Part shown: in pieces, positions 23,834-36,832 of the stretch
Numbering within the stretch: position 1 is the stretch's first letter
How the letters are laid out: every line of letters starts with the position of its first letter
Source: Anniella stebbinsi
Taxonomy: Eukaryota; Chordata; Lepidosauria; Squamata; Anniellidae
NCBI GenBank assembly: GCA_029215795.1
Contig: JARDYH010000007.1
Span: forward strand, 71,788,763-71,852,762
Direction: 5' to 3'
DNA length: 64,000 nt
Position numbers and translations under genes: made by a program
The notes under the pieces: model-generated
Database searches by the model: none
What the model was told of the DNA's origin: nothing
The model's input: the letters and a program-made list of their open reading frames with translations, nothing else

Positions 23834-24895
23834 ATAGAAATTACCATATCTAAACCCTCTTTCATCTTCCACCCTGAATCCCTTGCACCCTCCACCAGCC
23901 TCTAAAAAGAAAATGAAAGAATCGTGAATTTCGGACAGAGGTTGCTCTCACAACTAGGGCTCCAATGACCTCCCCATTTCTGAAACACCTAGAATACATG
24001 AGGAAGAGCATTTGACCCTCGTCTATCTACCACTGAAGTCTGGCTTGATTGTAGGAACCCTGGGCACGACTGCATTCCTGTTTGATGATGTTTACTGTGA
24101 AATAGTCCACAGCTGTTGTCTTCCCAGTACGGTAGTCACAGAAGTCCTTTGTTGCACAGCCATGTAAAACAAAGCTCTATGCATGCAGTGAAAGCCCAAC
24201 TGGAACTGGGAGACCACAGCCTTCCAGCATCTGCCCCCTCAGACCCAGTTGGGTGCTCCCAACATGAGCGCAGACCCCCACCAGCAGCCACCTGCCCACC
24301 ATGCTGAAAATGTGCACTTCCCCTTCCTGCATTAATGGCTCAGTGTGGATCCAGTGTGATTGCTTGGCCCATCCTCTCTGACAAGGTGGTCTGCTCTTCT
24401 AAATTCTGCTCCACGTGAGAGGGACCATGTGATCCAGAAAGGTGGTTTAATGGGGGGGGGGGAAATGAGAAAATAAATTAGTAAATGACTAGTAAACGCC
24501 AGCCTTTTCCATTGCACTTCTACCTGCAGAAAGCAAGCCAGAATGTGAGAAACCATGCAGCCCATTGCTAGTTTGCAATTTTACTCATGTGCAGAGATGT
24601 AAGTCTCATTAGAATGTGGGCAAGTTTGTACATGGGTCTAAAGAGAGCACATAATGTAACAACACCATTCTGTCTCCCTGTGACAACTGGATCAGGTGAG
24701 GCTGTGCAGGTCCTGGACTGGTGCTTAGACTCAGAAATGGGCTAGATGACGGCCAATGAACTGAAAGTAAATCATGGCTAAACTGAAGCCCTGCATGAGC
24801 TTCCAGATGATGCCAGATTTGCTGCTGATGAAGCAGCTAAACCTGCTGTACTTGTATTTCTTTCTGTTTTAGACAGATATGGGCTGGATTCACGT

Positions 24896-25215
24896 TAGGG
24901 ATGTGCACGCCTCAAATTATCGTATTGTATCATCATCGGAATTTCGGACCAAAAAAATTATCATTTCCGATAATATCGTAGGTGATTCGTATCGTATCGT
25001 AACTCCGATAATTATCGGAAATACGATGTTATATCGTTTCTACATTTTGCCCTAGAGAGAGTTGCTTTTGAGTCTGAAAGGCCTAAAACTTCTTCCTTTT
25101 CCAAGCTACAGGTACGAAACTTGGTCACAGTGCAGACTGAGTGTTGCTAGTCATGTGTCCCAAATTACAGAACAATCGGTGCAAGCGTGACTTGGAAGTA
25201 AGTTGTCAAAAACAC
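24896..25215. mobile_element. hAT-like element, right end not resolved
   Basis: Begins TAGGGATGTGCACGCC at a site whose filled-in form (GGATTCACGT then GCTCTGG) is seen at 42780. The inside is rich in ATCG and CGAT words. The right end is uncertain. Its counterpart is at 56843. Confidence 0.5.
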
Positions 25216-25745
25216 ACTGTTTCAGGTGGCATAAGTGCTCCTTTTTCAAGAGACATCCAGTACTCATGGGCATTCCACACAGATGTGGAACGCCCATTGA
25301 ATGCCCTTCCCACTGAGGAAGCCCATCCCCATGCTGCTTGCTTCTTTCAGGCAGCCTGTCCTCAAAGTAGTTGTAAGGCTACAACCACCAGCCCTACAAG
25401 GCGGGCCCAGTACAATGTACTTACCCCAAAAATGAATCAGCAGACGTGGATGCAGGCAGCTAGGCACAGGTGGGCAGATCCAGGCAGATCCAGGCAGATG
25501 GAGATGGGCAGATGCAGGCGGAATGCCAGTTGCTAGCACGATGCACAAGTAAGCCATAGAACTCAGGGCCTTGACCCAGTAATTCAGCTACCTCACAAGG
25601 GCGGCGAACTGGCTGGCAGACAGACAGACAGACAGACGAAGCCAGGACAGACAGATGAAGGCAGGACTAAACCATAGTCTGTGTGAGATGCTTAGCATCC
25701 CCTCAATACTAGGTTTGTTATGGTAGGAGAAACAGGATACCAAGG
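25216..25745. other. Unassigned sequence at the gene d deletion
   Basis: No exon, LINE frame or known repeat recognised. It contains a small perfect-armed hairpin (25269-25297) and a (CAGA)n run at 25615-25640. It stands where E2-E4 of gene d should be. Confidence 0.4.
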
Positions 25746-26199
25746 CATCCTGCCACCTATGTCACTCATACTAATCTCGACAAAAAGATGCCGAATTTCT
25801 ACTTGTAGATCACCATCCTTCTGTCCAGTCAAGTACCACAAATGGTTCTGGTGGTACTGGTTAGCTTGGTGGTACACTGAGGGAGAGGGGACTGTAGATT
25901 CCCATGAATAATTTAAAAACCTTAAATACAAGTAATAGTTTGTTGAATAAAATTGTATTTCAAAAAATGAGTGTCAAATGAGAATCTATCGTCTCAGCTT
26001 TGTTTGGCTCATTGGCTAGAGGTGGGCCAAGATGTGAGCAGTTTTATTTCTTCCTGAGAGGCTAAGTATGGTTTTCACTGCATTCAGTAGAACTTAGAAT
26101 GTCCCCTAAGAGGGGCATTCCCTCTCACCCTATCTGTGAAGACAGCCCTGCTCATTTCATTGGCATTTATTGATACCTGTCTGTCTGGACCATTTCTCT

Positions 26200-26660
26200 A
26201 ATCTTCCTTTTGATCTTTGAGATGTAGGCGAATGGAACAGATTAACATCCTTATTGGACAGGATTCAGGCCTGCTTTGGGGAAAGAAACAGACCTGGTCA
26301 CCTTGGTGGACAACCTATGCCAGAAGCAAGACAAGAGGAATGCATCCTTGGTGATTCTGTTGGACCTCTCAATGGCCTCCAATACCATCAATCATGGTAT
26401 CCTTCAGGGATACTTGGCCAATAAATGGACTCAGAGGAACCATGTGGCAAATCATTCTAGTCCCATTGGCTGAGCATTCCTAGAAGGTGTTTTTGGGGAA
26501 GCACTGCTACTAAGCCTCTGAGATTTTCACCTATGGGGTTCATCAGGGTTCTATTTGTCCCCCATGATTTTAAACATCTCCATGAAACTACTGGGAAAGG
26601 GTATCCGAAGATTCTGCTTGAGTCCATCAATACATTGATAATACCCAGCTCTCTCTGTCT
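26200..26660 (+). mobile_element. L2/CR1-type LINE fragment, gene d copy
   Basis: Orthologous to 2340-2800, with the same decayed LLDLSMASNTINHG frame. Confidence 0.7.
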
Positions 26661-27129
26661 CTATTTTAACTTATTTGAAGGAGTGAAATTGTTATCATGA
26701 TTAATGCCTGAAGGAGGCTAAGTTGCCCAGGTATGCTACGTGGTACATTTTCTGCAAGTCTATAGCATAGATTGTGACTGTCATGGTTTTCAGTCAAATC
26801 ATCATAGAAATGAGAATTCTTCAATGAGCTGACCCAGAAACTCTGTATGATAAGAAAGCTACATTTCCCAGACTTATTTATTTTTGGAATATATGTATAT
26901 TCCACCCTTTGTAACTTATATACTGCCTTTTCCAGGTGTCTCTTCGCACCCAAAGCAATAGCAAGAACCCTGGAGTTCTGGTTCCTACTCACCCGGAGAA
27001 AGCAAGGCGAAGAGAAGGCATGTGCTCAGCAGTGTCTTCATAATGAGTGGAAGATGAAAAGACCAAAGGACTTGGATCAGAGCTGGACCAATCAAGGTGA
27101 CTGAAGTCAAGAGGGGTTTATGCAGAAAC

Positions 27130-27136
27130 ATTTATA
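27130..27136 (-). promoter_or_regulatory. TATA box of gene d
   Basis: TATAAAT, 89 nt above the ATG. It is intact although the gene is not. Confidence 0.5.
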
Positions 27137-28052
27137 GGCCAAGGGAAGGAGCCCAAGGGCAAAAGCTGGGAACAACTAGTTTGATGGGATGCGGGAAGTG
27201 TCTCTAAACGAATTCACATGTCGTTGTGGCAAACTATTATATGGTTTTCTGGAACCCCATGAAATGTTGGCAGTCCAGCCTAAAATCTGTTTCACCACTC
27301 TGGCTATGAGAAAATATGACTGCAGACAGCTCCAAAGATCTGATTGTACAGTACCTGGCATTCTCTTCCTGGCAAGATGGCATCCCTGATCTGTTGCAAA
27401 AAGGGCTTGCTATCAAGTGAACATCACTCAGGAAGTCTGTAAAGAAAAAAGAAGTTACAGGAGCCTGGTGACTTTCTTCAATCACTCTATGGGTGTTTTC
27501 AGACGTGGGGGAATAACACGTTTCCCCACCATTTCTTTGCCTCCTGCTTCTGTCCCACATTAGGGACTAGGAGCCCATTCAGTGGGGGTTTCTGTAGCAC
27601 CGCTTCTCTGGCACACAGCAGAGGTTTGGTTTGGTTATAAGACATGGGATGGATAAATGTTTATTGGGGAAAGAAATTGTTAATTGATATTTTCGTATGA
27701 AATGAGATGGGACCAAATCTGTTATCTCGATGTAGATGAGACAACAACAAACCACGACCCATGGATTAAAATATTTATCGAAAAGAAATATTCCAACACA
27801 AGTTTACTTGCTATACCAATTTATTTTTTGATTCTGTGAAAATCAATCTGTATATCAGGAGGCCCAAAATCAGCATATCTAAACCCTCTTTCAGCTTCCA
27901 CCCCGAATCTCTCACACCCTCCACCAGCCTCTAAAAAGAAAATGAAAGAACTGGGAATCTCAGACAGTGGCTGCTCTTACCACTAGGGCTCCAATATCCT
28001 CCCCACTTCTAAAGCAACTAGAAAGCATGGGGAAGAGCATTTCACCCTTTAT

Positions 28053-29882
28053 TAGGGATGTGCACTGGATCGGACCCGATCCACGATCCGAGTCCGGTCC
28101 AGTGGGAAATCGGATAAATTATCCGATTTCCGATCCCGCAGCTGGATCGGCCGATCCAATCCGAACCGGTCTGAAAAAGCTCTGAACCGGTTCGGCGGAT
28201 CGGCGGATCGGCGGGCGCCCACTGGCGCCCACCGCCGCTTCCATTGGCGGGCGCCAGCGGGCGCCCGCCGATGAAAGTGGACAGCGGGGGGGGAGGAGGG
28301 GGGCACTTACCTTCTCGGCCCGGTGGCTCCCGTCCGGCGCCGACGCCTACTACTACTAGCAGGCTCCGCGGCCTGCTCTAGGGTGGCGCGCCGGGTGATG
28401 TCATCACCCGGCGCGCTACTCTAGAGCAGGCCGCGGAGCCTGCTGGAAGTAGTAGGCGCCGGCGCCGGACGGGAGCCGCCGGGCCGGGAAGGTAAGAAGG
28501 GGGTGCGTGGAGGGGAGGAGGGGGCGTGCGGAGGGGGGAGGGGGGGGGGGGGCCCTTACCTGCCCGGCCCGGCAGCTCCCGTCCGGCGCCGGCGCCTACT
28601 ACTCCCAGCAGGCTCCGCGGCCTGCTCTAGGGTGGCGCGCCGGGTGATGTCATCACCCGGCGCGCTACTCTAGAGCAGGCCGCGGAGCCTGCTGGAAGTA
28701 GTAGGCGCCGGCGCCGGACGGGAGCCGCCGGGCCGGGAAGGTAAGAAGGGGGTGCGTGGAGGGGAGGAGGGGGCGCGCGGAGGGGGGAGGGGGGAGGGGG
28801 GCCCTTACCTGCCCGGCCCGGCAGCTCCCGTCCGGCGCCGGCGCCTACTACTCCCAGCAGGCTCCGCGGCCTGCTCTAGGGTGGCGCGCCGGGTGATGTC
28901 ATCACCCGGTGCGCTACTCTAGAGCAGGCCGCGGAGCCTGCTGGAAGTAGTAGGCGCCGGCGCCGGACGGGAGCCGCCGGGCCGGGAAGGTAAGGAGGGG
29001 GTGCGTGGAGGGGAGGAGGGGGCGCACGGTGGGGGGAGGGGGGAGGGGGGCCCTTACCTGCCCGGCCCAGCGGCTCCCGTCCGGCGCCGGCGCCTACTAC
29101 TCCCAGCAGGCTCCGCGGCCTGCTCTAGGGTGGCGCGCCGGGTGATGTCATCACCCGGCGTGCTACTCTAGAGCAGGCTGCGGAGCCTGCTGGAAGTAGT
29201 AGGCGCCGGCGCCGGACGGGAGCCGCCGGGCCGGGAAGGTAAGGAGGGGGTGCGTGGAGGGGAGGAGGGGGCGCGCGGAGGGGGGAAGGGGGAGGGGGGC
29301 CCTTACCTGCCCGGCCCGGCGGCTCCCGTCCGGCGCCGGCGCCTACTACTACCAGCAGGCTCCGCGGCCTGCTCCAGGGTGGCGCGCCGGGTGATGTCAT
29401 CACCCGGCGCGCTACTCGAGAGTAGGCCGCGGAGCCCGCTGGTAGTAGCCGCCAGCGCCGGACGGGCCGAGAAGGTAAGCAGTGGCGGGGAAGGGGGCTT
29501 ACCCCCCCCCCGGAGCCGTCCGCTTCTATCCGCTGGCGCCCGCGGGCGCCAGCGGATGGAAGCGGGCGGCCCCAGGGGGGGTAGGGAGCGCGGGGGAGGG
29601 GGTTTACCTGCCGGGGCCATCCACAGCGGACGGCCCCGGGGGGGGGAGGGAGTTAGGCCCCCCCTTACCCACCCGCCGCCATTTTTTCCTCATAGACTTG
29701 CATTGCAATGCAAGTCTATGGGGGAAAAAATGGCGGCCGATCCAAAAATGTACGATTTTTGGGTCGGGATCGGACTCGATCCGGTCCGGGGGGCCTCCGA
29801 TTTTGTCCGAACCGGTCCGGGACAAAATTGGAGGTCCCGATCCGGGTCCCGATCCGATCCGGGGGGTCCGTGCAGACCCCTA
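28053..29882 (+). mobile_element. Non-autonomous hAT-type transposon, copy 1 (1830 bp)
   Basis: A perfect 8-bp target duplication CCCTTTAT (28045-28052 and 29883-29890) and imperfect inverted ends, TAGGGATGTGCAC and, read from the other side, TAGGGGTCTGCAC, are the marks of the hAT superfamily. It carries no transposase. The inside is very GC-rich and mostly a tandem array. It sits in the 3' untranslated region of gene e, 4 bp past the stop codon, and separates it from the usual AATAAA at about 27820. The empty site is seen in gene b (4187) and gene h. Confidence 0.9.
28312..29475. repeat. 249-bp tandem array of GC-rich hairpins inside hAT copy 1
   Basis: The word CGTCCGGCGCC starts at 28331, 28580, 28829, 29078 and 29327, an exact 249-bp period over five units. 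Each unit is a foldback with arms of about 75 bp. They run from GGCTCCCGTCCGGC to its complement and are centred on GGTGATGTCATCACC. Confidence 0.9.
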
Positions 29883-30966
29883 CCCTTTATCTATCACCCA
29901 AGTCTGGCTGGATTGTTGGAAGCCTGATCATTACTGCATTCCAGTTTGGTGGTGTTTAGTGTAAAATAGTCCTCAGCATTTATCTCTCCAGTATGGGAAT
30001 CACAGAAGTCCTTTGTTGCACAGCCATGTAAAATGAAGCTCTTGTCGTAAATGCCCACTGGAAAAGAAGAACAGGCATATGAGTCCTCCATCTTGCAGAT
30101 ATTATGAAACCATGAAGGTGCCTTGCCCCACTCCCAATAACCCCGAAGTCACTTCTCATCACAGGTCTTTGCACCATACTGATTACTAGGGATGCTGTGA
30201 AAGCCCAACTGGATCTGGGAGACCAGCACCTTCCAGCCTCTGCCACTCCCCCAGACCCAGTTGGGTGCTCCCAACATGAGCGCACACCCCCACCAGCAGC
30301 CACCTGTACAGCGTGCCGAAAATGTGCACTTCCCCTTCCTGCGTCAATGGCGCAGTGTGGATCCAGTGTGATTGCTTCACCCATCCTCTCTGACAAGGTA
30401 GTCAGCTCTTCTAAATTCTGCTTCACATAAGAGGGACTATGTGATCCAGGGGGGTGGTTTAATGGGAAAAAAATGGGGAAATAAATTAGTAAATGCCTAG
30501 CAAACACCAGCCTTTTCCATTTCTCTTCTACCTGCAGAAAGCAAGCCAGAATGTTAGAAACCATGCAGCCATCTATCCTGCTTGGTGTACATCTGGCCAT
30601 CCAGTCAACTCATCCTAGGAAGTGTAGTTCTTGAAAGAGCCTAATAAATCTGAACCAGAAACACTGTAGGATCAGAAAACTACAATTTCCAGACCTCTTT
30701 TTAAGGTTAGGATATCTATATACCACCGTTCATAATCTATATGCTGACCTCCGGTGACTGCAAGACGCCAACGATTCTAAGATGCACCCCGTTTTTACAG
30801 AAGTAAATATGGGAGAAAAAGTGCATCTTAGAATTGATGAAATACGGCACGTAAAAGGAATAGCAAATTCTCAAACCTTGAATCCCCAGGCAGAAAGATG
30901 CAAATCTTCTGGAGTGATGAGTTCCTAACGAGCTGTAAACATTAGGAACTGAAGGAGGTTTTTTTT

Positions 30967-31530
30967 AGAGCTGTGACCAGATCCAGATCCCGAATCTGAG
31001 TCTGATTGGGGTGATCCGGATCTCCAGATCCCAGATCTGGATTGGATCGGGCCCAGATCGGGCCAGATCGGTTCAGCAATCCGGATCCGATCTGGATCTG
31101 GTCACAGCACTCCCTTCCGCTCTCCTCTCTCTCTCTCTCTCTCTCTCTCCCTCTCTCTCTCTCTCTCTCCCCCTCCCTCCCTCCCTCCCCTCCCCCACTC
31201 TCATTTCTTACCTGCTGCCTCCTCCGCGTCATCCTGCCGTTGTCTTTCCTCCTCGCTGTGGGCCGCTGCATTTGCTGGTCATGGCAGGTGATGATGTCAC
31301 CTGCCACGACTGGCAAATGCGGCACTCTAATTGGTTAGAGTGCTGCATTTGCAGGTCGTGGTGAGTGACATCATCACCCACCATGACCAGCAAATGTGAC
31401 AGCCAACAGCGAGGAGGGAAGGCGATGGCAGGACGATGGCGGACTATGGCAGGATGACGCAGAGGAGGCTGCAGGGAGAGAGCAGGGAGGGAGGGGGAGA
31501 GCGTGTCGGATGTCATGGATGTCAGGCCTT
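30967..31530. repeat. Foldback repeat with CT tract, gene e copy
   Basis: Orthologous to 10451-10960. The CT tract at 31125-31175 is longer, and the GTGATGATG hairpin cluster (31262-31400) is the most complete of the three copies. Confidence 0.6.
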
Positions 31531-34179
31531 GTGAATTGTGAGTTTAAAGATGGAGAATTGTTGTGAGAAAGTTCTGTGTCAGTCTGTGTCTCTGTAAGCT
31601 TATCTGTAGCTGTTTCTCGTGGGAGGTTTGCTAGCCGAGGCTTTGAGCTGGGAAGTTTCTTTGAGAACAAATGTATGTTTGGAAAAGGTGGGGGCTCTCT
31701 TGCAAGCTGTCTCTCACATGGTGTCGTCATCAAGAGGAGGTTGAACTGTGCCGCTCTGTTTGCCCATGAGTTTAGATTACAGGCCTGAGGTCCTGTCTGT
31801 CAAAGTGGCTTAGAATAGCCAGCCTCCAGCCTATAAGTGGAATGAGCAAAGGGGAGGCCCTTTACTAGGATTCATCTGTTCTACGCTTGCCATGAAATTC
31901 CTCATGTTTGGGATTCTATCTGTTTGGAGATGTTGGATGCACTCTGTACATGTTCTGTTGCTATTTGGACTTGGAATTTCTAAGGACTGTGCCATGAAAA
32001 GTGCTCTGAGGCTTTTCATAGACTTGGACTTGCTGTTACTGTTTCTGAATCGTGTTCTTTGGCCTGAGAGCTTCCTAGGCTGATCATTGCTGTTTCTGGA
32101 TTGTGTGTGTGTGGGACCTGCAAGCCTTCCTTAAAGCTAAAGTTATGGGCAAGAGGGGTTTCCTAAGTCGAAGAGGTTCGTGCCCTGATATCTTGCTTAC
32201 GTGATCAGCTCATTGTTTTCCGGCAGGCTGAGTCTGGTTCGTGCAAGATGAATCTGTTCTTTGCCGGCTTCATGCATCCCTGTGCTGGAGTTTCTCCTTG
32301 AGCTCTGCTCTTGTTCCTGATGAGTCTGTTTGTGTCGCTGCTGGTGACTGCTCACATGGGACAGGGGCAACTCTATACGTCTCCCCCCGAGTGATTGCTG
32401 TTTGCATCATGCTGTTGTACCTGAAGCTATCTGGCCGTCATCAGCTTTACGTGGATGTATGCAGAAATGAAACCATTATACTTGATTTCCGTGTGATTTC
32501 AGAAATGAAAGAGGTCTCACCGTTTTGGAGTGTGTTGTCAGTTTGCTAAGTTCGTGAGCAGAAGCCTGGAGATGGGCTGAGTCACAACAGAGCGGGGAGG
32601 GAGGGAGGGAGTATTTTTGAACACTTGAACAGGGTTTTGCTCTCTGACAAGGTGGTCCACTCTTCTAAATTCTGCTCCCCATAAGAGGGACTATGTGATC
32701 CAGGGGGGTGGTTTAATGGGGAAAAATGTGAAAATAAATTATTAAATGCCTAGCAAATGCCAGCCTTTTCCATTGCTTTCCTACCTGCAGAAAGTAAGCC
32801 AAAATGTGAGTAACCATGCAGCCATCTAGACAGCCTGTTGCTAGTTTGCAATTTTACTCACGTGCAGAGATGTGAAAAGTAGCATTGATACATCGAATCT
32901 CATAGCCATGGCACTGCATGATTGTCTCCGTGCAAGGTTCGGACCCTCTTGAGAGGCACGCTGGGCAGTTCACCCAACTGAATGGAAGGCTGTTGTAATC
33001 TGGCACTACAAAAAGAAACCCGTCAAGTGAGCACACACTTCCATGACCATTCCATTTCTCCCCACATCTGTTGCCATCTACCCCAGAATGTCCATAAATC
33101 TCAGTGTCGTCTGGTTGGAATGGCAGTGGAACTCCAATGCTTCAATGTAAAACTTGACTTTTGAACAACAAGATTCATAATTTTACAATTCCTCTGTTGA
33201 TGGCCTTTAAGAACTACTGGAAGATCTGCAATAAGGAATTGTGATTGCGGAATCGGAGCGCAGTAAATAACGAGACAACACAATAAATTGGGTTTTAAAA
33301 TGGGCCACACTTTATTGATGAATTCGCAGAAGGGGAAACTAGCGGGCATCCTCAATACTTGATGGCCAACGCCATCCTAAGGATAGGGCGAGTCAAATCC
33401 AGGCCAGTGGATGGCGTGCAGCTCACGCCACCCCCTGGCCCCCCCTGTTGGGTAGGGAGGCTTTCCGTGTCACCCCAGCACGTGCCTCATGATTCCGAGT
33501 GGATGAGGAAGGTCCGCCCCAAAGGTAACCCTTATCTCACCACCTGGGCCTCAAGACCACTCAGGTGATGAGCCTCAGGCATTACCAGTCACCGCTAGGT
33601 GCCTGTGAATGCTCACCTATCCCTTCCCAGGTGAAGATGTCCGCGCCTAACTGCCACAGGGTGCGACAAGCCTTATACTTTGTCGCCAACCCCCCATCTG
33701 CACAGGATCACATCCCGCAGACCCCTCTGCAAATCCATCAAAATATATATCATTTACGAGGACCGATAAATGGACCCCGTCAGGCCTATAAGCTCCCTCC
33801 ACGCTGGATATATAGCAGGATGATTATTCGACCCATCACCCCCTTTTCACCAGCAGCGCAAATTCTCGCCGTTCGCTTTCCTGTCAGCCCAATTTAGAGC
33901 CCTGGGACCACACGGTGCTCTCCATTGGCAACGAGGCACAATAGAAGACCAAATGATTACCGTCCCCGGCCACCAATCCCAAATAATTTGGAAGTCAACG
34001 ATGGCCTGCGGCACCTAGCCCTGCCCTACAACATCCCCAAATCGTTTCCTCCCAAATGGAGTAACAACACCTGCGGTGGGGTTTGTGCCACATGCCGCTG
34101 CAGATGTCAGGATGCTGTGTACAGACATCCCCATATTTGAATAACTCCTGAACATTTCAGAGTTTTCTTTCCTGTGGGC

Positions 34180-35330
34180 ACGCTCCAGACGCCAGAGGGT
34201 CGTACCCTCTCTTTGAGCAAACCTGAGCTCCAACACCAGAGGGTCGCACCCTCTCTTCCAGGCGAACCTGGGCTCCAACGTCAGAGGGTCGCACCCTCTC
34301 TTCCAGGCGAACCTGGGCTCCAATGTCAGAGGGTCGCTCCCTCTCTTCCAGGCGAACCTGGGCTCCAACGCCAGAGGGTCGCACCCTCTCTTCCAGGCGA
34401 ACCTGGGCTCCAATGTCAGAGGGTCGCTCCCTCTCTTCCAGGCGAACCTGGGCTCCAACGCCAGAGGGTCGCACCCTCTCTTCGAGCAAACCTGGGCTCC
34501 AACGCCAGAGGGTCGCACCCTCTCTTCCAGGCGAACCTGGGCTCCAATGTCAGAGGGTCACTCCCTCTCCTCCAGGCGAACCTGGGCTCCAACGCCAGAG
34601 GGTCGAACCCTCGCTTCCAAGCGAACCTGGGCTCCAACGCTGGAGGGTCACACCCTCTCTTCCAGGCGAACCTGGGCTCCAACGCCAGAGGGTCACACCC
34701 TCTCTTCCAGGCAAAACCTGGGCTCCAGCGCCATGGGTCGCACCCTCTCTTCCATGCAAGCCTAGGCTCCAATGCCAGAGGGTCACACCCTCTCTTCCTG
34801 GCAAGCCTGGGCTCCAACGCCATGGGGTCGCACCCTCTCTTCCAGGCGAACCTGGGCTCCAATGTCAGAGGGTCGCTCCCTCTCTTCCAGGCGAACCTGG
34901 GGTTCCAAGCGAACCTGGGCTCCAACGCCAGAGGGTCGCACCCTCTCTTCGAGCAAACCTGGGCTCCAATGCCAGAGGGTCACACCCTCTCTTCCTGGCA
35001 AGCCTGGGCTCCAACGCCATGGGGTCGCACCCTCTCTTCCAGGCGAACCTGGGCTCCAATGTCAGAGGGTCACTCCCTCTCCTCCAGGCGAACCTGGGCT
35101 CCAACGCCAGAGGGTCGAACCCTCGCTTCCAAGCGAACCTGGGCTCCAACGCCAGAGGGTCACACCCTCTCTTCCAGGCAAAACCTGGGCTCCAGCGCCA
35201 TGGGTCGCACCCTCTCTTCCATGCAAGCCTAGGCTCCAATGCCAGAGGGTCACACCCTCTCTTCCTGGCAAGCCTGGGCTCCAACGCCATGGGGTCGCAC
35301 CCTCTCTTCCAGGCAAGCCTGGGCAACAAT
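34180..35330. repeat. 45-bp minisatellite, about 25 copies
   Basis: The unit is built around AACCTGGGCTCCAACGCCAG and AGGGTCGCACCCTCTCTTCC. Each unit contains the hairpin AGAGGGT-CGC-ACCCTCT. Longer blocks repeat (34549 onward against 35058 onward), so the array also has higher-order copies. Since 45 is a multiple of 3, long frames stay open on both strands. These are not genes. Confidence 0.95.
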
Positions 35331-36351
35331 CATGGCCACATGATCAGCATGCCGGGCCCACACTGCCGAATGATTTCCCAATCGGCCGACACTTGTAAAA
35401 GCAGGGCCTTGCCTCTAAACAAGCCCCGCTGTTCCCCCCTTAATGGAGCATACGGATTCGAGGGGGGGGGACGACAGACCTGCTGCTGAATTAAGGTGGG
35501 AAGCCCCCAGCGCATGCCGCATCCGCCCAACCAAATAATGGATGCACGGTGACTCAACCCAGGCCGGATTCCCCAGCTGGAGGAAGACGCTCGCCGGCCA
35601 GCCCAAAAGACCATGCTGTATCCGCACATAATCACTCTCACTGGGTCTGCCTCCTCCAGTAACCAGAAGCAAACATGGGCATGGCGACTCAGACAAACCA
35701 ACTTCCGCCCTATAAACTTTCTAATGTCGGGCTGTGGAATGCCATCCCCCCACAGCTTAGAACTGTGTGGGAGAGAACCCGCGCTGGCCGTCGTCAATGC
35801 ATAGCTTATTCGGAAGGAATAAGACCCAAGCATATCAGCCGGGAGACCCAAGTGCCCTAAAGCCCGCTTTGTCACCGACCCGAATTGATACGAGGTCAGT
35901 GAAGATCCATCCGAATGCCAAAAGAGGCATCCCACGTCACTCCCCCTGTCCCCGAGGAATGTCCTCTACGTTAATAATGGGCATAATTCCCCCAGTGGTG
36001 CAGGAAAGTTGACCAGCCCCATACGGTACGTTTAACTCCCACATCTGTGGGTAAATCCGCCATTCCACGGATCCTGGCCAGAAAAGCTAACGCAGCTATC
36101 TCACCCCCGCCAGTGCGAGCCGCTAACCCGGACCTGCGCAACACCGCACAGGATTGCACAGTCCGTGTGACCGGAATAGGCCAACAATCACATAAATTAT
36201 AGGTGGACAGGCGTTCCTCAAACAGCCCACCTGTCTTGGCACAGACCGTCCTGGCGGAAGACGCCGTGAACTGCCGCCTGGCCTGCTCTATGTTGACCCT
36301 CCAATGTTTCATAGCGCTGCTGGCCTCGTTTCCGGCAGTGGCCGCGCCCAC
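35330..36351 (-). pseudogene. Tyrosine recombinase plus hydrolase-like tail of the retroelement
   Basis: 35971-36351 contains GLAARTGGGEIAALAFLARI and then KRTVWGW, resembling the LAxSTIxxYLSALSF...VRKALEGW stretch of the recombinase N-terminus. 35330-35935 continues with DGSSLTSYQF, YSFRISYALTTASAG (normally HSFRIGAATTAA, so the catalytic histidine is replaced) and then YSMVFWAGRRA and WLGGCGMRWG. The last two resemble the SGNH-hydrolase-like tail described in some Ngaro elements. Two frames, no intact protein. Confidence 0.65.
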
Positions 36352-36515
36352 GGAACCAATTCCCAGAACCTCAGAACCCGCTGACGTGCTAATGCACCAG
36401 CGACTTCATTCTCGATTCCAGGCACGTGTCGTGCCCCGAACCAAATGTTATGGGACGAACCATGCCACGGTAATGCCCCAACTAATCCCATCTCCCTGGG
36501 ATCGCATGAGGTCAA
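36309..36515 (-). pseudogene. RNase H C-terminal fragment of the retroelement
   Basis: Contains ARHVPGIENEVAGALARQ, the decayed form of the VPGxxNxxADALSR pattern that ends RNase H in DIRS and other retroelements, then a proline-rich linker to the recombinase. Confidence 0.65.
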
Positions 36516-36832
36516 CGCGTTGATGACCTACACCGTGGCCTGCTTGGCGCACCAGAAGTGAACAACCGAGTTAACCATTCCTAGAGCGCCGGAGGCGTCA
36601 GAATGGGCCAACATCTCAGCTTCGCGAAGCAGGTCACGTTGCCCAAAAAGACACCGTTATGCTTATGTAAAACAAAACCCAGATAATCAGGTCTGCCCGC
36701 AACTGGGTTGACACGCAGACTCTGTGGTGCGGTGAGCCAGGCCCTGCATGGCCGTGCACAAGCGCCTGATAAGGCTCTCCCTGATGCTATAACACAGCAG
36801 GCAAAGTTCAAATGCCCCACTAACTCCTGTAG

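Larger units (their letters stand above)
24027..27041 (-). pseudogene. Gene d: remnant with signal-peptide exon and truncated last exon
   Basis: An SP exon with a good donor (26993-27041, MKTLLSTCLL, nearly that of gene a) and the 3' part of E5 (24027-24178, containing LHGCATKDFCD and ending in a TAG stop) remain. About the first 30 bp of E5 and its acceptor are gone. E2 and E3 are absent, and only some 15 bp of E4 are recognisable near 24590. From about 25750 upward the sequence matches gene a intron 1. The same E5 breakpoint is shared with gene g, so that deletion predates the block duplication. Not functional as read. Confidence 0.8.

Noticed and set aside
29250..29964. Long proline-, glycine- and arginine-rich frames (also 53693-54600)
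   Set aside because: They lie in the GC-rich hAT cores, are open in many frames because AT-rich stop codons are rare there, and have no domain.
34180..35330. CRISPR-like regularly spaced repeats
   Set aside because: The units are contiguous and the stretches between conserved words are themselves repeated, so there are no unique spacers. The host is a vertebrate.
34174..35489. Open frames of up to 388 codons on both strands with repeats such as EPGLQRQRVAPSLP
   Set aside because: They come from a 45-bp tandem repeat, whose length is a multiple of three, so several frames stay open by chance. No start context, domain or splice support.
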